A stretch of DNA of 64,000 nucleotides from Dipteronia dyeriana. Taxonomy: Eukaryota; Streptophyta; Magnoliopsida; Sapindales; Sapindaceae. The position numbers and the translations under genes were made by a program. Positions 34,473 to 45,444 of the stretch are shown here, piece after piece (position 1 is the stretch's first letter; each line of letters opens with the position of its first letter). The stretch covers positions 71,452,154-71,516,153 of the forward strand of contig CM065298.1 in the NCBI GenBank assembly GCA_032871835.1, read 5' to 3'. The notes beneath the pieces are model-generated. The model made no database searches, was not told the origin of the DNA, and was given only the letters and a program-made list of their open reading frames with translations.

Positions 34473-35204
34473 TGAATATCAGTACATAGTTTGGGTTGGT
34501 GTCAAGATCTTGTACTGCTTAAAGAATTTTACTTGCCGCTTCTCAGTAGTAGCCATTACTTGAAACGAAAACCTTGACCGGCATACTTGGCTTAGGCGAA
34601 TCATGGTACTAGTCATTCTAACTACAAGATTCGTAGTACTTAGACGTAAAGATTCAGGTAGGCATCTAAGACCATTTCGCACTATGTCTTCATACATATG
34701 TGAAAAATAGGTAGAAAATAGGCACATCTGGGTACCTAGCATCCATGTTCCAAGAGTCCTGGTGCTTAGGTAACCTTGAAAAATCCGGTACCTGGGATTC
34801 CAGATTTAGGAATCCTAGTACTTAGGTGAACTATCGAAATAATCCTGGTAGGCAAGTATGCCATCCAGATCCTTCTTGGCGGGGGGTGGCCGGACCAAGG
34901 CAGTAGGATGTTCATTTGGCTGTTTTGGTCTTAAGGAATCGATGGGTAACTATAGCCACAACTTCATAACATTGGTCTGGTAGGCAACTATGCACTTAAA
35001 ACCAAACCATTCATAGGGGTTTCGTCCGACCAAAGGCATCAAGGTGGTGAGTGAGCTTCCCAGACCAGTCCTTGGTCTCAAGATCCGACAAGCAACTATA
35101 CTTTATAAACCAGACACTTCCTAGAGGGGGGTTGTGCCCAGCCAAGGCAGCAAGAGGGCCATTTGGCTGTCATGATCTCGAGGTGATCAATGTCGAAATA
35201 CCAC
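34473..35204. repeat. Element F 3' region with about 2.5 copies of a 105-135 bp tandem repeat
   Basis: 34473-34848 is non-coding, rich in cctagtacttaggt-like motifs that recur in H at 58200-58680. Then unit starts at 34849 (taggcaagtatg), 34981 (taggcaactatg) and about 35087 (acaagcaactat) introduce similar units with ccttcttgg, ggccggaccaaggcag and atttggctgt. H carries the same repeat at 58696-58714 and 60969-61320. Confidence 0.72.
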
Positions 35205-35452
35205 GGCGATCCTCCTAGAGGGATTAATTTGGTCCATAGCATCAGGAGTGTTGTGTAGCTCTTCTGGTTAAGGCGATCCGCCTAAAGGGATTAATCCGGT
35301 ATAGGGCATCAGGAGCACTATGTATCTCTCCTATTCATTATGATATGTCTCAAGGCATCAAGAGTGCTCAATAGCTCTCCCATTTAAGGCGATCCTCATG
35401 AGGGATTAATTTGGTCTAGGGTATCAAGAGTTCTATGCAGCTCTCTTAGTTT
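35205..35452. repeat. 67-bp tandem repeat, about 3.7 copies
   Basis: The units start with ggcgatcc at 35205, 35272 and 35388, with a truncated unit between 35341 and 35387. Shared parts are agggattaatttggt, gcatcaggagtg and tagctctc. Confidence 0.8.
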
Positions 35453-35985
35453 TGATTATAGGTGAATGTTGATCATAGGAGAATTATCATGGAGATCGAA
35501 ATCGTAGGAGATACAAACTCATAGCGATGCAACTTTAGGCAATACCAATCAATGCTTACCCTGCTACCGCGGACTTCTAGGGTAAAACCTTTTAAGGTGA
35601 TTCATGTTCCAAGTAACAGAGTGACTTTCCATTAAGGCGATTGTTATTATAGAGCTGTCACTTAGAGAAATCCTATCACGTTGGGTCTCACTGGAGTACT
35701 AGAGAAAGGTGAGCTTCTAGTCCTATAGTGATGTAACTGGTTTAGAGATCTGCTCGGGGTATAGGTATGTTGCTCTATTCAATCTCCTTTTTTACCCAGG
35801 TTAGGTTTCTGTGAAGTTATTAATGCACTCTTTGTATCTGGTAAGCCTTCTAATTTAACGTGGTGATGAGCTACCGGGTTTATATTCTTTAGAAGTAAGC
35901 TGATGTTGCCAATGTCGATCTCGGGCAAGATAAGGAGGATGGCTACTTTTTCATAGCCTACTAGGTAGGCTAGGCTCTACCTTCC
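35453..35985. other. Element F spacer, no feature recognised
   Basis: Moderately GC-balanced sequence between the 67-bp repeat and the antisense-gene remnant. No coherent frame or repeat seen on either strand. Confidence 0.4.
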
Positions 35986-36960
35986 CTTTTTGACTTAAGC
36001 GACATTGATGTATGGAAAAAGAAGGAGATCAAGAAGAATGATGTTGAGATGGTTGCGTTCGCTTCTACCAATATTGGCGATCTAGCTTATCTCGGGCTTC
36101 TGAGCCAGATCCTGGTTCAAAGTCCCATGTCCCATGTTGTAGTAAAAGATCTATCCAAAGAGAGCTTCAGACCATCCTGCCTCTCTACCATGGCCCACTA
36201 TGGAAGTACTGGACCAAACTAAAATCTTCGAGAAGGTTAAGGTTCAGACTTGTTTGGTTAAAACGGGAGGTACCAAGTTCATCCAACCCTAATGGAGGCC
36301 ACAGCTGAGGATGTTGAACAGGTGGCAGGTGAGCCTCTAGCTGATCCAGGAGTAGGTGCTTTGGATAGGGAAACTACTCTTTTAGGGGAAGACAAACAAG
36401 GAGTAGGAAGAGTTGACCATGGTAGTGATGGGTGCGGTCATTCTAAACGAAACCCAGAAAAGAGCTAACGTGGCCTAGGCGCAAGGAGACAGAGAGTGAA
36501 TCCAACATGCATATAATATAGATAAACTTAAATCCATGTGTTGTGCCTTGTAAAGATAGCTCTAAAGGAAGAGAAAAAATCTAGAGAAAGTGGTCTAAAC
36601 TTTAGGCAGTAGCATGGATACCTTGGAAGCCAATGTGGGCACTTGCTTTACTTAAATACACTTCTATGCTGCTTACCAGGCAAATCAACCTCTTCCACCC
36701 TTTGACCTGATCACTATTGAAGGATGGGGCACAACTTCCTCGACGTTTCCTACTATTACAGTAGTTCAGGATGCGGGAGGAGTTTCATACCTGTATATCT
36801 CTCCTACTGAACCTGTCGAGGAGATAGAGGTCCAGGCTGGTCCTATAAAGGAATGGGAGGTCCATGCTGATGTCAAAGTGGTAGAAGAGGTCCAGATCGA
36901 TCCAGCTGAAAAGGTGGAGGTAAAATCTAATTAAGGCTGGTCCGACCAAGGTTATGGAAG
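35986..36960 (+). pseudogene. Antisense-gene remnant in element F
   Basis: It runs on the plus strand, opposite to F. Readable parts include EATAEDVEQVAGEPLADPG near 36300 and FYAAYQANQPLPPFDLITIE at about 36662-36720. The second segment matches FYAAYHIALALPPSFD in the longer antisense gene of H (50391-50438). A Val/Glu-rich tail follows (VEEIEVQAGPIKEWEVHADV). Many stops and shifts interrupt it, and I cannot place introns. The family is the coiled-coil-containing plant protein described under 48796-51150. Function unknown. Confidence 0.55.
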
Positions 36961-37059
36961 TTCGCTCCGAAGTAGCAGCGCTAGGGGATGATGACCCTTC
37001 CTCTAACCAAGCAGTAAGACCAGGAAGAAATGAACTGCTATAGTCGAGGAGACTAACCA

Positions 37060-39650
37060 TGGTAGTGGATCGGGAGCACAGTGGCTCGCTAAGGTAACGA
37101 ATGGCTCGATACTTGTGGAATAGAGCCACTGGCAAGATACATGACCAAAGGCATGCTTGGGATCCTAGAAGCCCCCAACAATTAAAATGAGGCTCTGGAC
37201 CAACCAGGTATGAATCGGACCGCAGTGGCTCACTTGGGCGTTGACAGGCACGGTAGAAGTGGGGATCCACTAGGCCTTGCAACGGTGCTAATGCTCCTAA
37301 AGCTTGCTTAGGCATGCAGAATGACTTACCAAATGTGGGAAGCCTCTAGGCTTTCCCAAAACGAATTAGGATAACAGTGGCTTGCTAGGGCATTGAATCA
37401 ACCAGTGTAAATGGAGAGAAGCCACCGGCCTGGCACTGGTCCAGAAGCATACTTGGGATCCCAGACGCCACCAACAACTTAAATGAGGCTCTGGACAAAC
37501 CTGGTATGAATTAAAACCGTAATGGCTCACTTGGGCATTGACCGGCCTGATACATGAAGTGAGAAGCCACTAGGCCTTGCAGCGGTTCTCCTACTCCAGA
37601 GGCCTGTGTAGGCAAGTAGAAGCCCTTACCAACTGTGGGAAGTCTCTATGCTCTCCTCGAATGGATCGTGATAACAGTGGCTCGCTAGAGCATTGAATGG
37701 CCAATTATAAATGGAAATAAGCCACCGGTGTGGTACATATCTAGAGGCATGTTTAGGATCCTAGAAGTCCCTAGTAACTGAAATAAGGCTCTAGACCAAG
37801 ACGGTATGAATCAAGAATGTAGTAGCTCACTTGGACGTTGACCAATCCATTACAAGAAGTGAGGAGCAACTGGACCTTGTAGTGGTACTGCTACTCTAGA
37901 GGCTTGTGTAGGCATGTAGTAGCCCTGACCAAATAAGGAAAGCCACTGGGCTCTACCCGAATGGATCAGGATAACGGTGGCTCACTAAGGCATTGGATGG
38001 CCCGATATAAATGGAGAGGAGACACCGGTCTGGTACTAGTCCAGAGGCTTGCTTGGGATCTTAAAAATCCCCAATAACTAAAATGAGGCTCTGGACCAAC
38101 CTAGTATAAAAAGGACCATTGTAGCTCACTTGTGAATTGGCCGACCCATTACAAGAAGTGAGGAGCCACTAGGCCTTACAGCAGTGTTGCTTCTCCCGAG
38201 GCTTGCTTAGGCATGTAGTAGGCATTACCAAATGTGGAAACCCTCTGGGCTTGGTATAAATAAAGAGGAGCCACCGGCCTGGTACTAGTCTACAGGTGTG
38301 TTCAGGATCATAAAAGTCTCTAGCAGTTGAAATGAAGCTCCTGACCTTCCTAGAATAAACTGGGAGCTTAGTGGCTCACTTGGTCATTGTCTTACCCGGT
38401 GCACGAAGTTAGGAGCTACTGGGCCTTACAGTGGTGCTGTTATTGCTCCAGAGGTTTTCTTATGCATGTAAGAGGCCTCAACAAATGTAGGAAGCTTCTG
38501 GGCTCTCCCCGAACGGATCGGGACATTTTTAGCTCGCTAGGGCATTGAATGACTCGGTATAAATGTAAAGGAGCCACCGGCCAGGTACTGGTCCAAAGGC
38601 ATGCTTGGGATCCTAGAAGTCACCAGCAACTGAAATGAGGCATTTGACCCTCTTAGAATGAATCAGCACCATAGTGACTTACTTAGGTGTTGACTGGTTC
38701 GGTATAAAAAAAAAGGAGCCACTAGACCTTACAGCGGTGTTGATGCTTCAGAGGCATGTTTAGGCATGTAGGAGTCCTCAATAAATTTGGTAAGCCTCTA
38801 AGCTTTACCTGAACTGATCGTTACATCAATTGCTCTCTAGAGCGTTGATTGGCTAGGTATAAATGAAGTGGAGCCACCGATTTGGTACTTATCAAGAGGC
38901 ATTCTTGAGATCTCAAAAGTCCCCAATAACTGAGTTGAGGCTCTAGACCCTTTAGAAATGAATCGGGACCGCAGTGGCTCACTTTGGTGTTGAATGTCCT
39001 AGTGATAGATTTGAGGAGCCACTGGCCTTGAAATGGTGATGCTCCTCCAAAGGATTGCTTAGGCTTGTAGAAGGCCTTACTAAATGTGGAAAGCTTTTGG
39101 GCTATCCTCATTCCAATCGGGATTTCACTGGCTCGCTAGGGAGATGAATGACCTAGTACAAATGGATTGGAGCCACCAGTCTGATACTGGTCTAGAGGCA
39201 TGCTAAGGATCTTAGAAGTCCCAAGCAACTAAATTGAGGCTCTAGACCCTCCTGGAATGAATTGGAATTGTAGTGGCTCACTCATGCGTTAACCGACCGC
39301 GTTAACCTACCCGGTATAAGAAGTAAGGATCCACTAGGTCTTACAGCGGTGTTGTTGCTCTAGGGGCTTGCATAGGCATGTAGGAGGCCTCTGGTGGGAA
39401 GCCTTTGGGCTCTCCCAATATGGATCGAGTCGTTAGTGGCTCGCTAGGGCGTTGATGGCCCGGTACAAATGGAGTATTGCCACTGGCCTGGTACTAGTCT
39501 AGAGGTATGCTTGGGATCCTAGAAATCCCCAACAAATGAAATGAAGATTTGGACCCTACTTGAATTATCTGGTATCTTAGTGGCTTATTTAGGCATTGAC
39601 TGGCTCGGTATACTAAGTTAGGGGTCGCTGGTCTTCTACCGGTCGTGCTG
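37060..39650. repeat. Dimeric 300-bp tandem array (about 9 copies)
   Basis: The anchor gccaccgg (or close variants) recurs at 37125, 37421, 37721, 38021, 38270, 38573, 38873, 39172 and 39479. Spacings are 296, 300, 300, 249, 303, 300, 299 and 307. The 249-bp unit lacks about 50 bp near 38248. Each unit is two related halves of about 150 bp. Both begin gtggctc, pass gttgaxxggcccggta, and reach gagccac. One continues ccggcctggtactgg and the other taggccttacagcgg. Each half can form a stem from GTGGCTC and GAGCCAC. Open frames over the array, such as 36785-37315, are by-products. Confidence 0.88.
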
Positions 39651-40169
39651 TCCCTATAACCATACAATTGAGTTAGCTTTACGGATTCATGAGTTGACCT
39701 GCTACCGTTACCTTGAAGCTTCTAAAGAGTGGATCCGGTGACAAGAGGGGATTCGTATGAATAGGTAAAGACCTAGTGAATTAGTTGGATTTGAGATATA
39801 CAGGCAGCAGAGTGAATCTATAGTAAAGAAGCAGGAGAAGTACAACTCTACTGTATAAGACCAACTAATGTATTGATGCGGTTCAGCTGTAGAGGAGCCT
39901 CCAGGTGTGGAGATGTTGTACTAGAGCTTCACGAGTATATTAGCAGGTTCACTTTTTAGGAGTATCATAGTAGACCGGTTCCACCAAGAGTCCCACGTAC
40001 CATATTTGCTCTACGATAAACAAAACAAGTTAAATGACAAAATAAGCACCACACATGGTATGTAGGATAAATAGAAAAATAGAAAAATAAGTGATCCAAG
40101 CATCATACAGATATACTGCAAGACAAACACGTGAATTAACAGGCTTTCAAAAGAGGTGTGGAAACTACC
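39651..40169 (-). other. Element F leader (between primer site and array)
   Basis: Non-coding sequence that, once D is removed, lies directly beside the primer site at 47184-47200. No coding frame recognised. In a complete element gag would begin here; instead the 300-bp array follows. Confidence 0.5.
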
Positions 40170-41900
40170 TATAAAGTCATTATTTGTTTATTGGCTTATT
40201 TCGTGAACAAATCACATGTTTGGGGTATTATGTAAGGGTAGATTAGGCTTCAAGACCTTAAGAGGAGAAGCACCGAAGGTAAAATTCTTGTGCTTACTTG
40301 CTTTGAAGAGATAGTTGCACATACTCACATATTCATGCATCACTCTTATTCATATATGTTGAGTGTTTATACTTGTGTGCATTTTGATTTAAATGACTCT
40401 TATTGATATATTTGCATCTTGTAATTAGAGTTTTATGTCATGCTAGGCATTAGAATAGGATACACTTTCATAACTCTTGAACTTGTTTAAAATGTGTGTT
40501 TGAGTGTTGAAAAATCAGGTTGTGCGCTGGTGGTGCGCTACTCGACCAGCGCACTTCACTAGCACAACATTCCAGTGGAACGCCGCTAGTCATGTGCCAC
40601 TGAGCTGCGCCATTGCACCCGCGCACAGTTGAAAAAAGTGGGTATGCGCTGGTGGTGCACTACTCGACCAGCGTACCTCACCAGCGTAAACATTCCAGAG
40701 GATTTGCGCATGTGTTGCGCCACTCGTCCAGCGCCTAATGTAAAAATAGGTTGTGCGGCGCTACTCGACCAGCGCACATCACTAGTGCACACAGAGGAAG
40801 CTGGAACATTTTTTTCCAAAATGACCTCACTTTGTTTGGATCTTATATATATATATATAACTCAGTGCTTTAAGGTCGTGTATGAGTTCAGAACATCACA
40901 TATTTTCCTTAAAACACATTTCAAAGGAAAAACACTTCCAAGAACTCATTTTTAATCACTCAAAGCATCCCCATGTGCATAAAAACTTCATCTTGCACAT
41001 CTAAGTTCATTTAGAGTGAATCAATGGATAGGGTTGCTTCATCACATCTTGTTTGGTAAGTTCTTCACTATCTTCTTACAAGTTAAGTGTTTTACTTGCT
41101 AAACCTTCTCTTTAATTATTTTTATGCTCTTAGAATATTTTCTATATACAAATTAGAGACTGTTGTGATGCCATGATTGAGTGTTGTATTGTGATAGCTA
41201 TGATTGTTGTTATTGATAACTTCTAGTTAAATCTTTATGCTTTGCATTTAGATATTTTTTAGGACTCATTGATTGCATTTAGTGATTGCATTATAGTCCT
41301 TGCCATGCTTAATGACATCATGTGTTGATTTGGCTTTTATGATAGCTCCATAGGATTGCTTGTTCTATGTTTAGCTAAGCTTTATGACATGTCATTTAGC
41401 TCTTGATATCTAGGATTGCATTTATTGCCATCTCATTATCATAAATAAGCATATAAGGTACCCTAGCCTTGTTTGTTGTTTGAATATCATCATATATTCA
41501 CATAGGGTGTTTATCTCTTCCTTAAGAAGTAAGTCTTACGTTGCATCCGGGAGTAGGTTTCTTCAAGCTCAAGCAAATTGGACTAGGTCCACTTAATACC
41601 AGGATTAGGTAGTGGTAGTGGGCTATATACCGAGAGTAGGTTGTTACGCCTCTATCATCAGTGGATTCGTTGTTCGAGTGTTGCACACTTAACAGCCCTT
41701 GGTTTTTCCCATTTGGAGGGTTTCCACGTATATCTCAAGTGTCTTTATTATTTCCACACTTATTACACTTGTAATATTATTGTGACTAGTTGGGGGTATT
41801 TTTGTTTAATTGTCCATTAATGAAAATTGGGTAAAATTTGATTAAAATCTATTCACCCCCCCTCTAGATTATTATTAAACACGCCATAATATTTGTTTCA
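40170..41900 (+). mobile_element. Element D 5' LTR
   Basis: It starts tataaagtcattatttg (first TG mutated) and ends tatttgtttca. The GC-rich island at 40517-40800 has four imperfect units around gcgctggtggtgcgctactcg. The first forms a 10-bp stem GTGCGCTGGT (40522-40531) and ACCAGCGCAC (40545-40554). A TATA box follows at about 40845-40860. The U5 block atttggagggtttccacgta is at 41711-41730 and the C-rich end tattcaccccccctctag near 41850-41868. Confidence 0.9.
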
Positions 41901-41917
41901 ATTGGTATCAAATCGGG
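41901..41917 (+). other. Element D primer-binding site
   Basis: attggtatcaaatcggg follows the LTR directly. Met type with changes from TGGTATCAGAGC. Confidence 0.8.
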
Positions 41918-42025
41918 TTCCTAGACATACATAGGTGATCCTTGCTTTTTTTGGTGTGTGTTGCATTTTGTGTGTGTATTTATCATTCATACACTTGCAT
42001 TCATATCATTCATTCATTAAACACA

Positions 42026-44172
42026 ATGAGTGGAAACAGGCAACGAGGGAGCTTCTAGCACTAGACCTCCACTTCTTACCGGATTGAATTATGCCTCTTG
42101 GAATAGCAAGATGGAGTCGTACGTTTGCCAAATTCATGACATGGCATGGATGGCGGTTGAAGATGGCTACACTCCACCCTTGATGACTCCTACGGATGGA
42201 AGAGATGATGTACTCAAGCCAAAGGCACAGTGGAACGAACAAGAGTTTGAGGCATTAAAATTGAATAGGAAGGCAATGCATGTCATCCTATGTGCAATGG
42301 ATGAGAACCAGTACAAGTTGGTTCAAAATACTAAGATAGCTAAGAAGGAATAGGATATCCTAGAGATTACACATGAGGGAACATGTGGTTAAGGAATCGA
42401 GCTTCAAGTTCTCCAAACGTAATTTGAATTGCTCAAGATGGATGAGAACTAGTGCATTAATGACTTTGAAGTAAGGTTAATAGACATTGTGAATCAAAAT
42501 CATCTACTTGGTGACCCTTATTCGGATAAGAGAATCAAGTAAAAGATTATGAGATCTCTACCCAAAAGATTTGAGTCTAAGGTGACTGCTTTAGAAGAGA
42601 ATAGTGCTTACAAGGAATGAAGCCGAATGAAGTGATTGAGAGGCTACTAGCTTATGATTCTAGGAAGGGTCTTACCACCACATCTCCTAAAAAGAAAAAT
42701 GGAATTGCTTTGAAAGCCTCTAAAGTTGAGAAGGAGGAAAGTGATGACTCGGATGAGGAAATGACTTAACTAATGAGGAAGTTTAAGAAATTCTACAAGT
42801 CCGAGAGGAAAGGTTTCAGATCCAATGTTCAAGACTTGAAGAAAAAGACTCATTTCAAGAAGTTTGAGCCTAGGGAAGAAAAGACCAGAAGGAAAGGGGT
42901 TCGATGTTATGAATGTGATGGGATAGGTCACTTTGCCCTCGAATGTGCTAATTCGAAAAAGAAGAAGAATAAAGGAAAGGTGTGACCACCCCATCAATTG
43001 ATAGTGGAAGTGATAACTCCAATGAAGGAGATGATTCATCTAGTGATGAAGAGATTATTCTTAGCTACACGGCTTTTGAAGCCTTCTTTGTGGAAGATGT
43101 AGAAAAAGGCAACAAGGCCTTAGTTTGCAACCTTGAAGAAGGATGTGATGAAAAAGTATCTAAGAGAGTGATAAGTGAAGCTACTCATATTGATGATGCC
43201 ATTATGGCAACAAGTGACACTAGTGATAACTCTAGTGATAAGAGTTCTTCATCTCACTCTACAAATGGAAATGTAGAGTGTATGAACGTTGAAGGGTTAA
43301 TTGAGCATTTTCAAAGCTCAAGGTTGAGTATAAAGAAAGAGGTTCGGAAGCTAAAGGAAGAGAACCTCAAGCTATTAACTGAAGTGACTCACTTAAGTGA
43401 AAAAGTGAAGAATGGAAGGAAAGTGGAAGAAAGCTTGAAGGAGGAGCTTAGAGAAGCTAGAGAGTTGATTGCTAAGATGACTTTAAGTACGGAGAAGCTT
43501 GACCATATGTTGGGAGTTGGCAAGAAGCCAAGTGACAAGAGAGGTCTATGGTTTGAAGATGAAAAAGAGACCTTAACTCCTAGCAAGACGATATTTGTCA
43601 ACAGCTTGGACTTCAAAGAACCTCTTCCTCCACTTCATCCTAAGAAGAAAATTGAACTAGGAGAGTGTTCAAGAAATGTCCAAGTCAAGATGGCACCAAG
43701 AAGTCAAGTTCAAGCTCAACCAATGAGAGCGCTTCAAGCAACTATCCCTCAAACTAAAAACCATCAAGCCAATAAGCATTTCCTGCATGCTCAACAAAGG
43801 AAACAATCTTCTCCAACTCAACAATAAGGGAGAAGAGAATCAATACCACACTAAAGGAAAGCTCAAAGATATGGGAAAGCACCTTTGTACTCACAAAGGA
43901 ATGGTATGACCCCGCATTTTATTTCTTCATGTCATTTTTGTGGTGTTGATGGTCATATTAGACCAAATTGCTTCAAGTACATTAACATGTGTAGAACTAA
44001 GAGCATGATTGAAAGAAAAAGGGGTAAAACCAATATGCATGAGCCTAGGAAAGTTATTTTTAATGATCCTAGGAGTAATATGATGATCTTGACCACTAGG
44101 AATCACAATGTGTCACCTAAGTGGATAAAAAAGATGAAACAGCTTGCCATTATGCTAAGTTTTCATCCATAA
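42026..44172 (+). pseudogene. Element D gag
   Basis: ATG 42026 starts MSGN and shifts at once into the frame GNEGASSTRPPLLTGLNYAS, then WNSKMESYVCQIHDMAWMAV and WNEQEFEALKLNRKAMHVIL. Capsid continues in changing frames to about 42640 (VRLIDIVNQNHLLG, IMRSLPKRFESKVTALEENS). The first zinc knuckle CYECDGIGHFALEC is at 42905-42946. The 42982-43827 frame is acidic and Ser-rich, then a coiled coil (EEVRKL-like, KLLTEVTHLSEKVKNGRKVE) and GKKPSDKRGLWFEDEK. A second knuckle CHFCGVDGHIRPNC is at 43930-43971. The frame ends at 44172. It would form particles and bind RNA. At least five interruptions make it non-functional. Confidence 0.87.
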
Positions 44173-45444
44173 GCTCAAATAGGTCCAATGGATTTAGTAG
44201 ATCTATTGGGATTTGTCACATGGAGTAATGATTTGTGGTTTTTAACCCCATAAGGGGAACTCAAGCAAGGAGAGCTTTTGTATACTTGTTGCATGCAATT
44301 TTTCTTCGAAAATATTTATGCTCCTTTATTGATTGCTTGAGTAGCTTGGTTGCACTTATTATAGTATATTGTATTTTCTTCAATAAGTCTGAACTTTGCT
44401 TTTATTACAATCCATGTCATATTTATGTTCAAACATGCATTTTTGGACTAGGAGATCTACATAGGAAGTACACATTGAATGACCTATAATTATCTCCATG
44501 ATATGATGATTCTTTAATGACATGATAATGAAAAATGATAAAGCATGAATTGAAGATTGCAATTGTTGAATGCAAAATATTGTGTGAAAAAGCTAGTGAG
44601 ACTAAAATGTTGCATCATTATCTCTCTTTCTTTATTAGTTGAACATGGCTACTATCATACGGGTATCATCCCGGAAAAATCAAATATGGTGCAAAGTTGC
44701 TCATGCCATGTTTAGCTTATAAAGTTGGATATAGTGCCATTAATTTGATATCTATAAAATCTCTATATCCTTGCTTCTCTCATGACAAATGATGAAATTG
44801 GTTTGAATTATATTGGAAACCTTTGTCATTTGCTTTGCCAAATACCATTGTTTTTGGACTTGAATGCAACATGTCTTGTATGCAAAGCATTTTTGATTCA
44901 CACATTTTCTTTCAAATAAATCTCCTTATTTCTCTCCTATTAATAGAGTTGCATAAATGTGGCTTATATAATTATGCAGCAATCTTGTATGCTCCTTGCT
45001 TTCTTTGCCTTGAGTGACCCGGTTGGGGACTTCTCCTTTGCCTATATCATGACAAAAAGGGGGAGTAGCATTGACCTAGCTTTGTGGGTTTAGGAGAGTA
45101 GCATATGTTGGGGAGTAGTACTTGTTTGAGAAGGAGATTGCAAGTAGAGGGAGTAACCCGCTGAGGGGGAGCATTGCATGAGCATTTCATGATGTCATGC
45201 TCATATTATTGAATGCAATCGCTTTTGTTTTATATTCACTTAATCATCTCACATGCACTTGGTTGGAAAGTGTATTTGTGCTTACTTTGTGTGTAGGGTT
45301 GATAGTTCTACAAGGGATTGAAGATTTGAAGTTTTTTTATGTTTATCTCTTTGTAATGTAGAATATCTTCCCGGAGTTTTTATTTTGTTTTGTGAGGATC
45401 AATATGAGTGGTGGTTTTGTCACGAAATAGCCAAAGTGGGAGAT
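44173..45444 (+). other. Element D 3' non-coding region with PPT-like tracts
   Basis: After the gag end there is no trace of protease or pol. The AT-rich region resembles the zone that lies between RNase H and 3' LTR in full Sireviruses. Purine tracts occur at 45052-45065 (gacaaaaagggggag), 45142-45153 (agagggagtaac), 45158-45170 (ctgagggggagca) and at the LTR (45432-45444, ccaaagtgggagat). Scattered frames (44235-44489 and 44823-45017) have no family features. Confidence 0.7.

Noticed and set aside
36785..37315. 176-codon minus-strand open frame
   Set aside because: It covers the antisense-gene remnant and the first units of the 300-bp array, has no motif, and reads the complement of a readable plus-strand protein.
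37060..39650. CRISPR-like array
   Set aside because: The regular period comes from 300-bp diverged tandem units with no short identical repeats and unique spacers, and the genome is eukaryotic.
40586..40955. Open frames in D's GC island (and 45882-46233 in the other LTR)
   Set aside because: They arise from the tandem palindromic units and appear on both strands. They are promoter-region sequence.
43389..43616. 75-codon minus-strand frame, a Ser/Leu-rich peptide
   Set aside because: It is the complement of D's gag coiled coil, whose Glu/Lys codons read as Leu/Ser/Phe on the other strand. The same applies to 18310-18598 opposite B pol.
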